Shown piece after piece: positions 53,218-61,343 of a DNA stretch of 64,000 nt. Below the pieces are notes generated by a model. The model searched no databases. It saw only the letters and a program-made list of their open reading frames with translations, and was not told the origin of the DNA. Both the position numbers and the translations under genes were made by a program. The DNA is from an uncultured Roseburia sp. GTDB taxonomy: Bacteria; Bacillota; Clostridia; Lachnospirales; Lachnospiraceae. Position 1 is the first letter of the stretch; every line of letters starts with the position of its first letter. The DNA lies in contig CAAELX010000038.1 in assembly GCA_900756925.1 (NCBI GenBank), forward strand, positions 1 to 64,000, read 5' to 3'.

Positions 53218-53685
53218 TTATTGTTCTCCAGTAAATTCAAAGAACTTCGTATCCAGCTCCGGATAGGAACGTTTCAGTGAAATCGGTCTGCCAGAACGCG
53301 TCAGGAAGCAATGAGAGCTCTTCGCTGTCGTGCGCAGCTCGCCTGTCTCCTTATCGGTCATCTGGTACTCTACTTCCATCTTGATTCCGTTATACTTTGT
53401 AATCTTCGTCTCAATCACAACCGTATCATCAAAATGAACCATACTGTGATATTCACAGGATACCGACAGAACCGGGCTTATGATCTCCATCTCTTCCATC
53501 TGCTTGTAGCTAAGTCCGATCTGTTCCATCAGATCCATTCTCGCTTCCTCCATCCACTTGATGTAGTTGGAATGATGGATGATCCCCATCTGGTCTGTCT
53601 CATAATATTTGGCATGGTGTTCATACGGACGGATTTTAAAGGTTCCGTCATCTTCTCCGTATATTTTGATTTCTTTTCCTGCCAT
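53218..53685 (-). CDS. hotdog-fold acyl-CoA thioesterase (4HBT/YbgC-like)
   Basis: 155 residues. Single hotdog domain with the 4-hydroxybenzoyl-CoA thioesterase signature YYETDQMGIIHHSNYIKWMEEAR (first 20 shown: catalytic Asp in TDQMG, HSNY following). Hydrolyses acyl-CoA; chain length unknown. It precedes the aminopeptidase gene by about 22 bases and follows the FlK-like thioesterase with a hairpin in the gap. Confidence 0.85.
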   Translation of the reverse strand: MAGKEIKIYGEDDGTFKIRPYEHHAKYYETDQMGIIHHSNYIKWMEEARMDLMEQIGLSYKQMEEMEIISPVLSVSCEYHSMVHFDDTVVIETKITKYNGIKMEVEYQMTDKETGELRTTAKSSHCFLTRSGRPISLKRSYPELDTKFFEFTGEQ

Positions 53686-53706
53686 AGATTATCACTACCT
53701 TTCTTC

Positions 53707-53742
53707 GGTGTCCCTGTCCTGCCATGGGACAGTCCGGACACC
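53707..53742. other. GC-rich hairpin between two thioesterase genes
   Basis: GGTGTCC (53707-53713) pairs with GGACACC (53736-53742), and CTGTCC (53714-53719) pairs with GGACAG (53727-53732). No U-run follows on the transcribed minus strand, so it is not a normal terminator. It could stabilise or process an mRNA. Confidence 0.5.
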
Positions 53743-53793
53743 CTGAGACTATCTTAACACCCATGGGATTTTATTTCAATGCCACACTCTCTT

Positions 53794-54174
53794 TTATTTG
53801 TTGTTGGCTTTTTCCTGGAATTTTTCGTTATCCACAATGAATCTCTCATGGGTACCTTCTCCAATTTTGCCGCGCTCATCAAACGCTTCCACTTTGAACA
53901 CGAGGCGCTTTCTGTCGATCTCGATGAGTTCGGTCTTTGCGGTTACCTGCATGCCGATTGGGGTCGCGGAAATGTGGGAAACGTTCATGAGGGTTCCGAC
54001 GGTTCCTTTTCCTTCCTCTAGTTCCGGGGCTACGCTTTTGTAGGCAGCCTGTTCCATGAGGGCGATCATAGATGGGGTGGCGTAGACGGCTAGTTCGCCG
54101 CTTTTCATGGAGGCGGCGGAGTTTTTCTCGGTGACTGGTTCGTGGCATTCGCCTTTGATTCCTATTTGCAACAT
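53794..54174 (-). CDS. FlK-like hotdog thioesterase
   Basis: 126 residues, like fluoroacetyl-CoA thioesterase FlK and relatives. The family triad Thr/Glu/His is at Thr33, Glu41 and His67, with the same spacing (8 and 26) that I know for FlK Thr42/Glu50/His76. Most such clostridial genes are annotated only as thioesterase; the physiological substrate is not known and need not be fluorinated. AAAGGAG precedes the ATG. The leader contains a very large inverted repeat. Confidence 0.82.
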   Translation of the reverse strand: MLQIGIKGECHEPVTEKNSAASMKSGELAVYATPSMIALMEQAAYKSVAPELEEGKGTVGTLMNVSHISATPIGMQVTAKTELIEIDRKRLVFKVEAFDERGKIGEGTHERFIVDNEKFQEKANNK

Positions 54175-54200
54175 AATAAAGGGCTCCTTTCGTTTTTGGG

Positions 54201-54434
54201 GCGAAACTCGGGGAGGTTGTGAAGGATTTGAAACGTGGGGCAGTCCGGGTATCAGACACGCTTTCGCTCCGTGTCGCTCGCAGCGGTACTAAGGTTGCAG
54301 CCACGGTCATCAGGATCCTGGCAAGCCATGACCTGATAACCATGTCTGCGACCTAAGGACCGGCGGCTCCCCAAGGTCTGATACCCGGACTGCCCCACGT
54401 TCCAAATCTGATTTACGTTTTCTACGAGTTTCGC
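54201..54434 (-). repeat. large inverted repeat / structured element in the leader of the FlK-like gene
   Basis: 54225-54257 and 54376-54408 are inverted copies matching at 32 of 33 positions; the single mismatch is a G-U pair on the minus strand. An outer 10-bp arm pairs 54201-54210 with 54425-54434. The roughly 118-base interior holds more pairing: GACACG/CGTGTC at 54256-54276, GGTCATCAGG (54305-54314) with CCTGATAACC (54332-54341, one mismatch, G-U on minus), and a weaker long pairing around GCAG. Much more GC-rich than its surroundings. The minus strand is favoured by G-U pairs and by a promoter at 54531-54559. Family not recognised. Confidence 0.7.
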
Positions 54435-54725
54435 TTCTAAGTATTGAAGTTGTCTTTTAACTGACGAAACGTGAATGTACAATACCATATATCTTGTAAT
54501 AAAGAGTCGATCCTGTTATCTTCTACGCTTATTATATTTGTCATGTACTTATTGTATCATTATCAAATTTAGATGATATTGCAGGGACTTTATAAAAAGC
54601 CGCACATTCTTCCATTTCATTATCTCATAATACTACCTGTACTATCTCAATACAACCACATTGATAATTTTTTCACCAATGTACTGGTAACAGATTCATT
54701 GGTACACCACACAGGACGGTTCCTC
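54435..54725. other. AT-rich spacer, no gene seen
   Basis: About 290 bases between the inverted-repeat element and the end of the YfhO-like gene. Apart from the candidate promoter at 54531-54559 I see no coding frame, hairpin or repeat worth naming. Confidence 0.5.
54531..54559 (-). promoter_or_regulatory. candidate promoter of the inverted-repeat leader
   Basis: Minus strand: weak -35 TGATAC (54554-54559), 17-base spacer, perfect -10 TATAAT (54531-54536). Predicted leader of about 350 bases before the FlK-like start, covering the whole inverted repeat. Confidence 0.5.
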
Positions 54726-57254
54726 TTAAGACACGCCCTGCATCCTCCGGTTGTTCCATTTCCGGATAGCGATGGAAAGGATGAACAATCCCACCGCAGT
54801 AAGGCTGATGAGGGCGCCTGTGGCAAGACCGGGGGTGGTGTAACGGAGTTCGATTTCGTGGGTGCCTTCTGTCAGGGGGATGCTTAGGAAGGCTTCAGCG
54901 AATATTTCAGGATCCGCTTTTTTGCCGTCTACAAGGACGGTCCAGCCATCTTCTTTCGCGATGGAGAAGACGAGGCTGCCCGGAGTCTGTACCTCGATGG
55001 TTCCGGTGATTTTGCGGTCAGAGAAGGAGGTTAATTCCATGGTCTGGCGGTTTAATGTGTCGTAGGCCTGCTGCACGGCGTTTAAGTTCAGGCGGTAAGC
55101 GTGGATGTCCACTTTCTCGTTGTTGGTGTTGGTGACTTTGATGGTGGTACCTGCCTGGGCGTAACCGAGGTCTAGGATGTAGCCGTGGGACGTCTTGGTA
55201 AAGCTTTTGGTTCTTCCATCGCTGATCTCCTCCTGCAAGGTATCGGAAGTAATAGCAGAATAAGTGGCGAAGATGTAACCATCTTCCTCTAATGTGATCT
55301 GTGACGCGCCGGCTGCGGACTCGGACGGAATCTCTATGAGCATCTCCTCTGTCGCTCCGAGCAGGGATGCCAGTTCATTCTGGTTCTGGATCCCGGTGCC
55401 GTTTTTATAATCCCAGCCGTACCGTACCTCATCGTCCACCATGAATCCCAGCGGGAGGCTGAATTTGTTTTCATATAAATAGGTGCTGCCGGAGGCTGCC
55501 ACGAGTGTCCGGATTGGGTTTGCTTCCCTGTCGTTGTCTGCGATCACATATTTTAAGGAGAGCATGGAGGAAATTAACGGGGTTGCCCCGTTGATGCAGT
55601 AAAAGTTCTTACCACCCTCCATTCCGAGGTCCTGATAAATGTGGCTGACATTGATGTTCATCAAAGAGGAAAACTGCGTAGCGGAACGGTAGCCGGACAG
55701 CGCGGCATCATTTTTCGTTTTCCGCTCAAGCTCTTCTGTCCGGTAGAAAAAGGCTCCTGTACTGCTCTCTAGCTTTTCTTTTTCCTCCGCCGCGTCTAAA
55801 ACTGCCGCATAGTCGGATAAGTTTTTCACATAAGAGGATCTGGTCACGGTGTCAAGCCCTGTCACGTCGAAATTCACAGTGAGCTCCCCAATCACAAGCG
55901 CTGCCGCAATCCATGCCACATATTCCCGCGTCCTCCCTCTGCCCGCAAGATAAATGCATGCAAGCACCAGATAACCTGTCAGAAGGACCGCAGTAAAGAT
56001 CACGTTCTCTTTTGTCGTGAGTTCCCCGTCCATTTTCCATGCGACGAGGATGAAAAACGCTGCGTCCACAATCCCTGCCGCTGCCACGGAAAACCATCGG
56101 ATCCCATCCGCATGCAGCACAGTCTCAAAGCAGAGCACCAGTAACAGGAAAATATAGAGGAAGCTCTGTCTTCCCGGCAGAGAATCCGGGAAATGAAGTC
56201 CGTGCCAAATGAAGTCGAGCATATTATTGGCAAAGCTCACCGCAAAAAGCACCAGAAGAAGCAGTCTCGGAAGCTTCTTTTTCCAACTGATCTGTCGGTT
56301 TGTGAGATATAGAATAAGAAGAAATAGCACAAAAACGCCACAGTACAGATTCGGCCAGTGGTCTCTTCCGGTATATCCTTCCGTCAGGAAGCAGTGTCTT
56401 CCAAGCTCTGCGATCAGATTGAAATACCATTCCACTTTTTTAGGAAAAGAGATTCCCTGTGAACCGCTCTCCCCGAGGACAATCGCCTCTGGAATGAGCA
56501 GCACTGCCCCTGTCGCCCCCGCAAGCAGGGAATACCATGCAAAACGAAGCGCATTGACAAGCTTATGCTCCCGCTCTTCCACCCAAAGGATCACGAAATA
56601 GAGCACAAGATAGATGCAGATCATCATCGCAATGTAATAATTTGACAAAATGGTAATGGCAAGTGTCCCATAATATAAAGACACTCTCTGCTCCTGCACG
56701 AGCTGCTCTAACCCCAGTATAATAAGCGGTGCAAGCACCAGGCAGTCTAACCACATCAGATTCCAGGAATAGGCTGCCAGAAACGCGGACAACGCATAAG
56801 CCGTGGCAAACAATGCGAGCGCCGGATGATCTGTTTTGAAATGTTTTTTCAGGTAATATCCACAGGTCAGTCCGCACAGCGAGATTTTTAAAATCATAAG
56901 AACCGACATGAATTCGATCACATGTGCCCGCGGACAAAGCACTAAAAACCAGTTGAGTGGGCTTGCCAGATAATAGGCATAAAGTGAGACAAAATCTGAC
57001 CCTAATCCGACCGTCCACGAATACATGAGGCTTCCACCCGTTTTTAACTTGTCAGCAAATTCCGTAAAGAACGGACAATACTGGTGATACATATCCACCT
57101 GAAGCAGGCATCTGTCTCCAAACGGATAGACGCCATGGTCGATACAGATGATCACCGTGATGATAAGCGGCAGTAAAAACGATATCAGAAGCGGGATCTG
57201 CTCTTTTGGGATGCTGAATTTGTAATTCGTTGTCTTCTTTTTTTTCTTATTCAT
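54726..57254 (-). CDS. YfhO-family membrane protein
   Basis: 842 residues with about a dozen membrane helices over roughly 20-440, an extracytoplasmic region (about 460-800) and a final helix (about 812-832). The YfhO family belongs to the GT-C-like glycosyltransferases that modify wall polymers (teichoic-acid glycosylation in Bacillus/Listeria). Conserved GVYPFGDRCLLQVDMYHQY near the N terminus, with the acidic loop residue expected for GT-C enzymes. It follows the LtaS-like gene by 26 bases, which fits a joint role in surface polymer decoration. Confidence 0.85.
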   Translation of the reverse strand: MNKKKKKTTNYKFSIPKEQIPLLISFLLPLIITVIICIDHGVYPFGDRCLLQVDMYHQYCPFFTEFADKLKTGGSLMYSWTVGLGSDFVSLYAYYLASPLNWFLVLCPRAHVIEFMSVLMILKISLCGLTCGYYLKKHFKTDHPALALFATAYALSAFLAAYSWNLMWLDCLVLAPLIILGLEQLVQEQRVSLYYGTLAITILSNYYIAMMICIYLVLYFVILWVEEREHKLVNALRFAWYSLLAGATGAVLLIPEAIVLGESGSQGISFPKKVEWYFNLIAELGRHCFLTEGYTGRDHWPNLYCGVFVLFLLILYLTNRQISWKKKLPRLLLLVLFAVSFANNMLDFIWHGLHFPDSLPGRQSFLYIFLLLVLCFETVLHADGIRWFSVAAAGIVDAAFFILVAWKMDGELTTKENVIFTAVLLTGYLVLACIYLAGRGRTREYVAWIAAALVIGELTVNFDVTGLDTVTRSSYVKNLSDYAAVLDAAEEKEKLESSTGAFFYRTEELERKTKNDAALSGYRSATQFSSLMNINVSHIYQDLGMEGGKNFYCINGATPLISSMLSLKYVIADNDREANPIRTLVAASGSTYLYENKFSLPLGFMVDDEVRYGWDYKNGTGIQNQNELASLLGATEEMLIEIPSESAAGASQITLEEDGYIFATYSAITSDTLQEEISDGRTKSFTKTSHGYILDLGYAQAGTTIKVTNTNNEKVDIHAYRLNLNAVQQAYDTLNRQTMELTSFSDRKITGTIEVQTPGSLVFSIAKEDGWTVLVDGKKADPEIFAEAFLSIPLTEGTHEIELRYTTPGLATGALISLTAVGLFILSIAIRKWNNRRMQGVS

Positions 57255-57280
57255 TTCTATCCTTTTTCCCGGGCAATTGC

Positions 57281-59065
57281 CTACTCCTTTTCTTTATGGT
57301 CAAACAGCTGATAATATTGCAGCTTCTGGTAATCCGACAGTCCCTCTTTCTGCGCTGTGGCATCAGTGTCTTCCCCGCCCGCCGTCACAACACGCATGGC
57401 AGAAATAATCGGATACTGCTCCTTAAGACCGGACAGATAATCCAGGTAAGCATCCGGGGCAACTCCTGCATACCGCAGCACGTCCGCCGCCAGATAATTG
57501 GCACTGGTATCTTTTCCCGTCTCTTCCCCGATGTCATAATTCGCCCAGATCACATATGGCACCTGATAACGCAGCTTTAACTGCTCTGCATCCATATTTT
57601 TTACGGAAATCCCGTTCTTTGCGAGGATCGGTGCCGCCACGGTATCATTCGGCTGATGGTCGCCGAAGAATACGACAATTGTCTTCTCATCTACTCCCGA
57701 AAAATACTGAATCAGTTTTTCTAAGGATGCATCTGACAGCCGGATTAAGGACAGATACTGGCTGACCGCCGTGCTATTCACCCCCTCCACCTGAATCTCC
57801 GGTGTGAAATTGTCATACAGATCCGTGTAACCACCATGATTCTGCATCGTCACATTAAACACGAAAAGCGGTTTTCCCTCTTCTTTCCCCTCGTAGAGCT
57901 GGATGATCTTATCCACGCAGCTGTCATCACTTACATATTTACGTACCTGGGATGCTCCCCAGTACTGATCCCGAAAGATGCTCTCCGAAAATCCGAGAAG
58001 CGGATATACAGTATCCCTTTGCCAGCCGGACGCATTGTAAGGATGCGTTGCCACTGTCTGATACCCAAGCGATGCCAGATAAGACGGCAGGCTGTCAATC
58101 TCCCCTGTGATGTACTGCTGGTACGGGATGCTTCCCTGCGGCAGGAATGCCATGGTGTTCCCCGTCAGGAACTCGAACTCCGTATTGGCGGTATTTCCTC
58201 CACACACAGAAACATTCAAATATCCGGTAACCGTATTCGCATTTCCCTGCTGCAAACGATGCAGATACGGCATATAATCTTCGTTCACGGTAAAATCCCC
58301 AAGCACAGCCAGATCGGAAAACGACTCATTCATCACAGCAACGATGTTCGGAAGCTCCTCTGTACTCTCCGTCTCCTGTTCCCCATACTGTTCTAAGACT
58401 GCCTGCTCCTCGGATGCCTGGTAGCCAGATGGCTTTTCCACTGTCACATAAGCGAGATCCATAGCAAAGGTCACCGCGATCCCATTCACCGTCGTCATGT
58501 AAGCCGGTGTGAACAGGAACGGATAAAGCCGGTGTGACGTCTGAAAGCTCTCATCCTGCAATTTCCCGACAAATCCGGTCAGGACGACGCAAAATGCTGC
58601 CGCAAGGATCAGTCTCTTCCATCTTTTTATTGTCCCGCTCTCTTTTTTCACAAACTGTAACAGTGCAATCCCTGCCAGAAACAGAATCGTCACCACTACC
58701 ATATGCGTATCCGGCTTAAAATCATAGTTCGATGCCACACTCGCCGCCGTTTTCCAGGAAAAGAGATCCCACGGCACGATTGGGTTCGTCCGAAAACGTA
58801 CTACATACGCATTGGAAAGCCCGAACACCATTGCAATTACAAGCTCTATACGCAACGCCGTACGCACTCTTCCAACCAGAAAATACAGAATCCATGCAAT
58901 CAGTTCAAACAGAATCACATTGAAAAGCTGCGCCCATGTCCGCACTTCGGAGAGTGGATTATGTGTGTAGCACTCCATCAGATAAAAAGCTGCTGCCGGA
59001 ACTGATACGAGGCACAGCAACTGTATGATTTTATTTTTCTGTTCTTTGATCCATTCAATTTTCAT
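57281..59065 (-). CDS. LTA synthase-like sulfatase-family membrane enzyme
   Basis: 594 residues. Five N-terminal membrane helices (about 15-195), then an extracytoplasmic alkaline-phosphatase/sulfatase domain: NIVAVMNESFSDL (metal Glu), GGNTANTEFEFLTG (probable nucleophile Thr), HPYNASGWQRDTVY and VVFFGDHQPN (metal Asp/His). LtaS transfers glycerol phosphate from phosphatidylglycerol; clostridial relatives may make other phosphoglycerol-modified polymers. Upstream of the YfhO-like gene. Confidence 0.87.
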   Translation of the reverse strand: MKIEWIKEQKNKIIQLLCLVSVPAAAFYLMECYTHNPLSEVRTWAQLFNVILFELIAWILYFLVGRVRTALRIELVIAMVFGLSNAYVVRFRTNPIVPWDLFSWKTAASVASNYDFKPDTHMVVVTILFLAGIALLQFVKKESGTIKRWKRLILAAAFCVVLTGFVGKLQDESFQTSHRLYPFLFTPAYMTTVNGIAVTFAMDLAYVTVEKPSGYQASEEQAVLEQYGEQETESTEELPNIVAVMNESFSDLAVLGDFTVNEDYMPYLHRLQQGNANTVTGYLNVSVCGGNTANTEFEFLTGNTMAFLPQGSIPYQQYITGEIDSLPSYLASLGYQTVATHPYNASGWQRDTVYPLLGFSESIFRDQYWGASQVRKYVSDDSCVDKIIQLYEGKEEGKPLFVFNVTMQNHGGYTDLYDNFTPEIQVEGVNSTAVSQYLSLIRLSDASLEKLIQYFSGVDEKTIVVFFGDHQPNDTVAAPILAKNGISVKNMDAEQLKLRYQVPYVIWANYDIGEETGKDTSANYLAADVLRYAGVAPDAYLDYLSGLKEQYPIISAMRVVTAGGEDTDATAQKEGLSDYQKLQYYQLFDHKEKE

Positions 59066-59123
59066 TTATACTGTCTCCTGTCACGGCACGCCTTTCTTCC
59101 ATCGATTCCTGTCAGCATCAGAA

Positions 59124-59168
59124 TAAAAAAAGGACATGCCAAAATCGTTTCTTATTTTAGCACATCCT
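59124..59168 (-). terminator. terminator of the DUF975 gene
   Basis: Minus strand: AGGATGTGC-TAAAAT pairs with ATTTTG-GCATGTCCT (15 bp with G-U pairs only on this strand), followed by TTTTTTT. Confidence 0.8.
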
Positions 59169-59193
59169 ATTTTCTTTTTAAATATATTTTGTT

Positions 59194-59943
59194 TTACATA
59201 TTTCCCATATTCTGATTCGATGCAGATCCGCGGCTTAAATTCATATAGAAATGGGCGGTCGCCATCTTCATGTATGGTGTCAGGAACAGGTCACCGATGC
59301 CTAATGTCAGCGAAGAAAGGATCGACCATCCGATAAAACTGATTTCCAGACAGAACAGTGACCACTTATTTCCGTCCATCATCTGCTTGGATGCATCAAT
59401 CGCCTCCATGATTCCCATCTCCGGATGCTCGGCAAGAATATAGGGTGCCATTGCATAGCGGTAGGTGGCGATCAGTCCCGGAATTAGGAAGAGCAGGGTC
59501 CATAAAAATATAAATACATACATGACCACGCGAAGCCCTAACGCTTTTCCAAAATATTTAAAGTAGGCGAACTCATCATTCAAATCTGCCTGCATTCCAA
59601 GTGCAAGCTTGGAAAAATAAGCGCAGATACCAAGCTCTACCGCACCACCGATCACAAACTTGATCAGTGCAAAGACTACCAGTATCATAGTTGCCATCGT
59701 AAGCAGCCCTAAGACTCCCGGTGTAAGATAATCAGAAAGATTCCATGACAGATGCCCCGTTGAAGATTCAACTCCCATAATGCTGATGCTCGGACCATCG
59801 TCTAGATCGTAATTTACTGTGACTGCGGAACCCGTCGAGATTCCACCTAATAACATTCCTAGAAAACAGACCAGAACTGCCATTCCCCAGTTATTTCTCA
59901 AGGATGCCCTCGCCCGCTCTCTGTAATCTGCCGCTCTTAACAT
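59194..59943 (-). CDS. DUF975 family membrane protein
   Basis: 249 residues from the ATG at 59943 (AGGAGG upstream; the frame is open 81 bases further but polar and without a site). Starts MLRAADYRERARASLRNNW, the typical DUF975 opening (xxRxxAR--L-GNW), and has about five membrane helices. Function unknown. A single-gene unit ending in the terminator at 59124-59168. Confidence 0.85.
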   Translation of the reverse strand: MLRAADYRERARASLRNNWGMAVLVCFLGMLLGGISTGSAVTVNYDLDDGPSISIMGVESSTGHLSWNLSDYLTPGVLGLLTMATMILVVFALIKFVIGGAVELGICAYFSKLALGMQADLNDEFAYFKYFGKALGLRVVMYVFIFLWTLLFLIPGLIATYRYAMAPYILAEHPEMGIMEAIDASKQMMDGNKWSLFCLEISFIGWSILSSLTLGIGDLFLTPYMKMATAHFYMNLSRGSASNQNMGNM

Positions 59944-60125
59944 ATCGATTCCTCCTGTGCTCTCATAAGGTAAGCGGAACCTGCCCTTATCCTGCGGGAT
60001 CCGTTTCAGATCATTATAAAGCATTCCAGCCGAATCTGCAACGCTTTCCTTTCAGTTCCCCTATTGTCATTCTGCAAAAAGTGCGGTAACATGGTAAAAA
60101 ACAGAAAAATAAGTGAGGTTTTATT

Positions 60126-61145
60126 ATGGATGAATTTTTTAACCAGTTTTTTCCAACTGAATTTCTGATCGAATATTTAGAGAACGGACCGGAGGAAAAT
60201 ATGGATCGGTTCCAGAAATATGTGGTATTCCGTTTTCTTTCTGCCGCTGCAAAGGAAGATCCTTCGGTTGTAACAGATTTAAGGGATCAGTTAGAATGCC
60301 CGCTTGATTTGAACCAATTTTCCGTGATCTCAGATTTTTTGAACGAAGATTTTTATTTTTCCCCGTCTTTTTCGGAAGACTCCTTTGACCCTGTACTGCT
60401 CTGCTATGCGGTTGCTGTCATCGACGACCGTTCCGGCTTCGGGCTTGCCATTTTAAACCGTATTTTTAAGAAGATCTGTCCGGAGCTTTCCGCTGTTGAT
60501 TTCTCCGATCTCTCGCTCGACCTTGAGGTGCTGCTTGAGACCGAGACACAGTTTTATGCGGCGCTTGCCATCTGCTCCATCCACTACAGTACGCTCTCTG
60601 CCCTGCTTCCGAAGTTTGCTGCAGCCTATATGGAAGATCTTCATTTCACCTGTGAAGATTTTATCCTGTACGATTTCATGGATGAATATTTCGAGACGAA
60701 GAACTGTCTCGCACAACCGGCTTTCAATGAGATGATCGATACTTTAGTGCTCGCCACCTTACAGTCATTCGACACGGATCTCGAAAACTTCACCTTAGAC
60801 GGACTGTTCCAGTTGAAGCACCCGGCAAACCGTTTTGCAGGACTTTACTGCAGCGGTGCCCTGGATATGAAGAATCTTCCGGTTCCGACAGATGCCGCCA
60901 TCCTGATGAAGCACCTTCTCTCCTATGCCGCTGCCTACGAACTGCGCAACAACCTCTATGACTATCATCTTGATGAGGACAAGACCATCACGCTGACGAA
61001 CTGGAAAGAGAACCTTAGATGGCACTATGTGCAGTATACGAATGTATACAATCTCGCCATCTCTTCTTTTGTTGCTGCCTGCTATGCAAGGAAGCTGCTG
61101 CAAAAACAGTTTGAGGACAATCTGAAGGCACTGGATACTTTATAA
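60126..61145 (+). CDS. hypothetical acidic helical protein
   Basis: 339 residues, soluble, rich in Asp, Glu, Phe and Leu, and predicted mostly helical. I recognise no domain. Alternating acidic and hydrophobic heptads (LSLDLEVLLETETQFYAALA) suggest a helical-repeat scaffold. GTGAGG lies shortly before the ATG. It stands alone on plus between two minus-strand units and ends in a strong terminator. Confidence 0.7.
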   Translation: MDEFFNQFFPTEFLIEYLENGPEENMDRFQKYVVFRFLSAAAKEDPSVVTDLRDQLECPLDLNQFSVISDFLNEDFYFSPSFSEDSFDPVLLCYAVAVIDDRSGFGLAILNRIFKKICPELSAVDFSDLSLDLEVLLETETQFYAALAICSIHYSTLSALLPKFAAAYMEDLHFTCEDFILYDFMDEYFETKNCLAQPAFNEMIDTLVLATLQSFDTDLENFTLDGLFQLKHPANRFAGLYCSGALDMKNLPVPTDAAILMKHLLSYAAAYELRNNLYDYHLDEDKTITLTNWKENLRWHYVQYTNVYNLAISSFVAACYARKLLQKQFEDNLKALDTL

Positions 61146-61150
61146 TAATA

Positions 61151-61183
61151 GCAAAGGCGGAGAAAACACTTCTCCGCCCTTTG
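61151..61183. terminator. bidirectional terminator after the acidic protein
   Basis: GGCGGAGAA pairs with TTCTCCGCC around AACAC, flanked by AAA/TTT. It also serves the convergent feo operon. Confidence 0.88.
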
Positions 61184-61195
61184 TCTTGTTCTGCA

Positions 61196-61342
61196 TCATT
61201 TCTTTTTCTCACAGCAACAGCCCGCACCGCCACTGCACCCACAACATCCCTCACCCTTTTTTCTTCTCCGTCTGCGCCAGCCGCATCCGGTAATGACTAT
61301 TGCTGCAATCACTACAAGAATCAGGATATCCCATCCGTTCAT
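61196..61342 (-). CDS. FeoB-associated Cys-rich membrane protein
   Basis: 48 residues. One membrane helix at about 5-18, a patch of five Arg at 23-27, then a Cys-rich tail with Cys33, Cys34, Cys36, Cys42-44 and a Lys end. This is the pattern of the small FeoB-associated proteins that replace FeoC in many Firmicutes. The start codon is one base after the feoB stop (TAGAATG), so translation is coupled. Confidence 0.85.
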   Translation of the reverse strand: MNGWDILILVVIAAIVITGCGWRRRRRKKGEGCCGCSGGAGCCCEKKK

Positions 61343-61343
61343 T

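Noticed and set aside
54201-54434. Retron or group II intron
   Set aside because: No reverse transcriptase gene is nearby and no intron domain V pattern is seen.
54252-54488. A 78-residue minus-strand frame
   Set aside because: It lies almost wholly inside the inverted-repeat element and has no plausible protein features.
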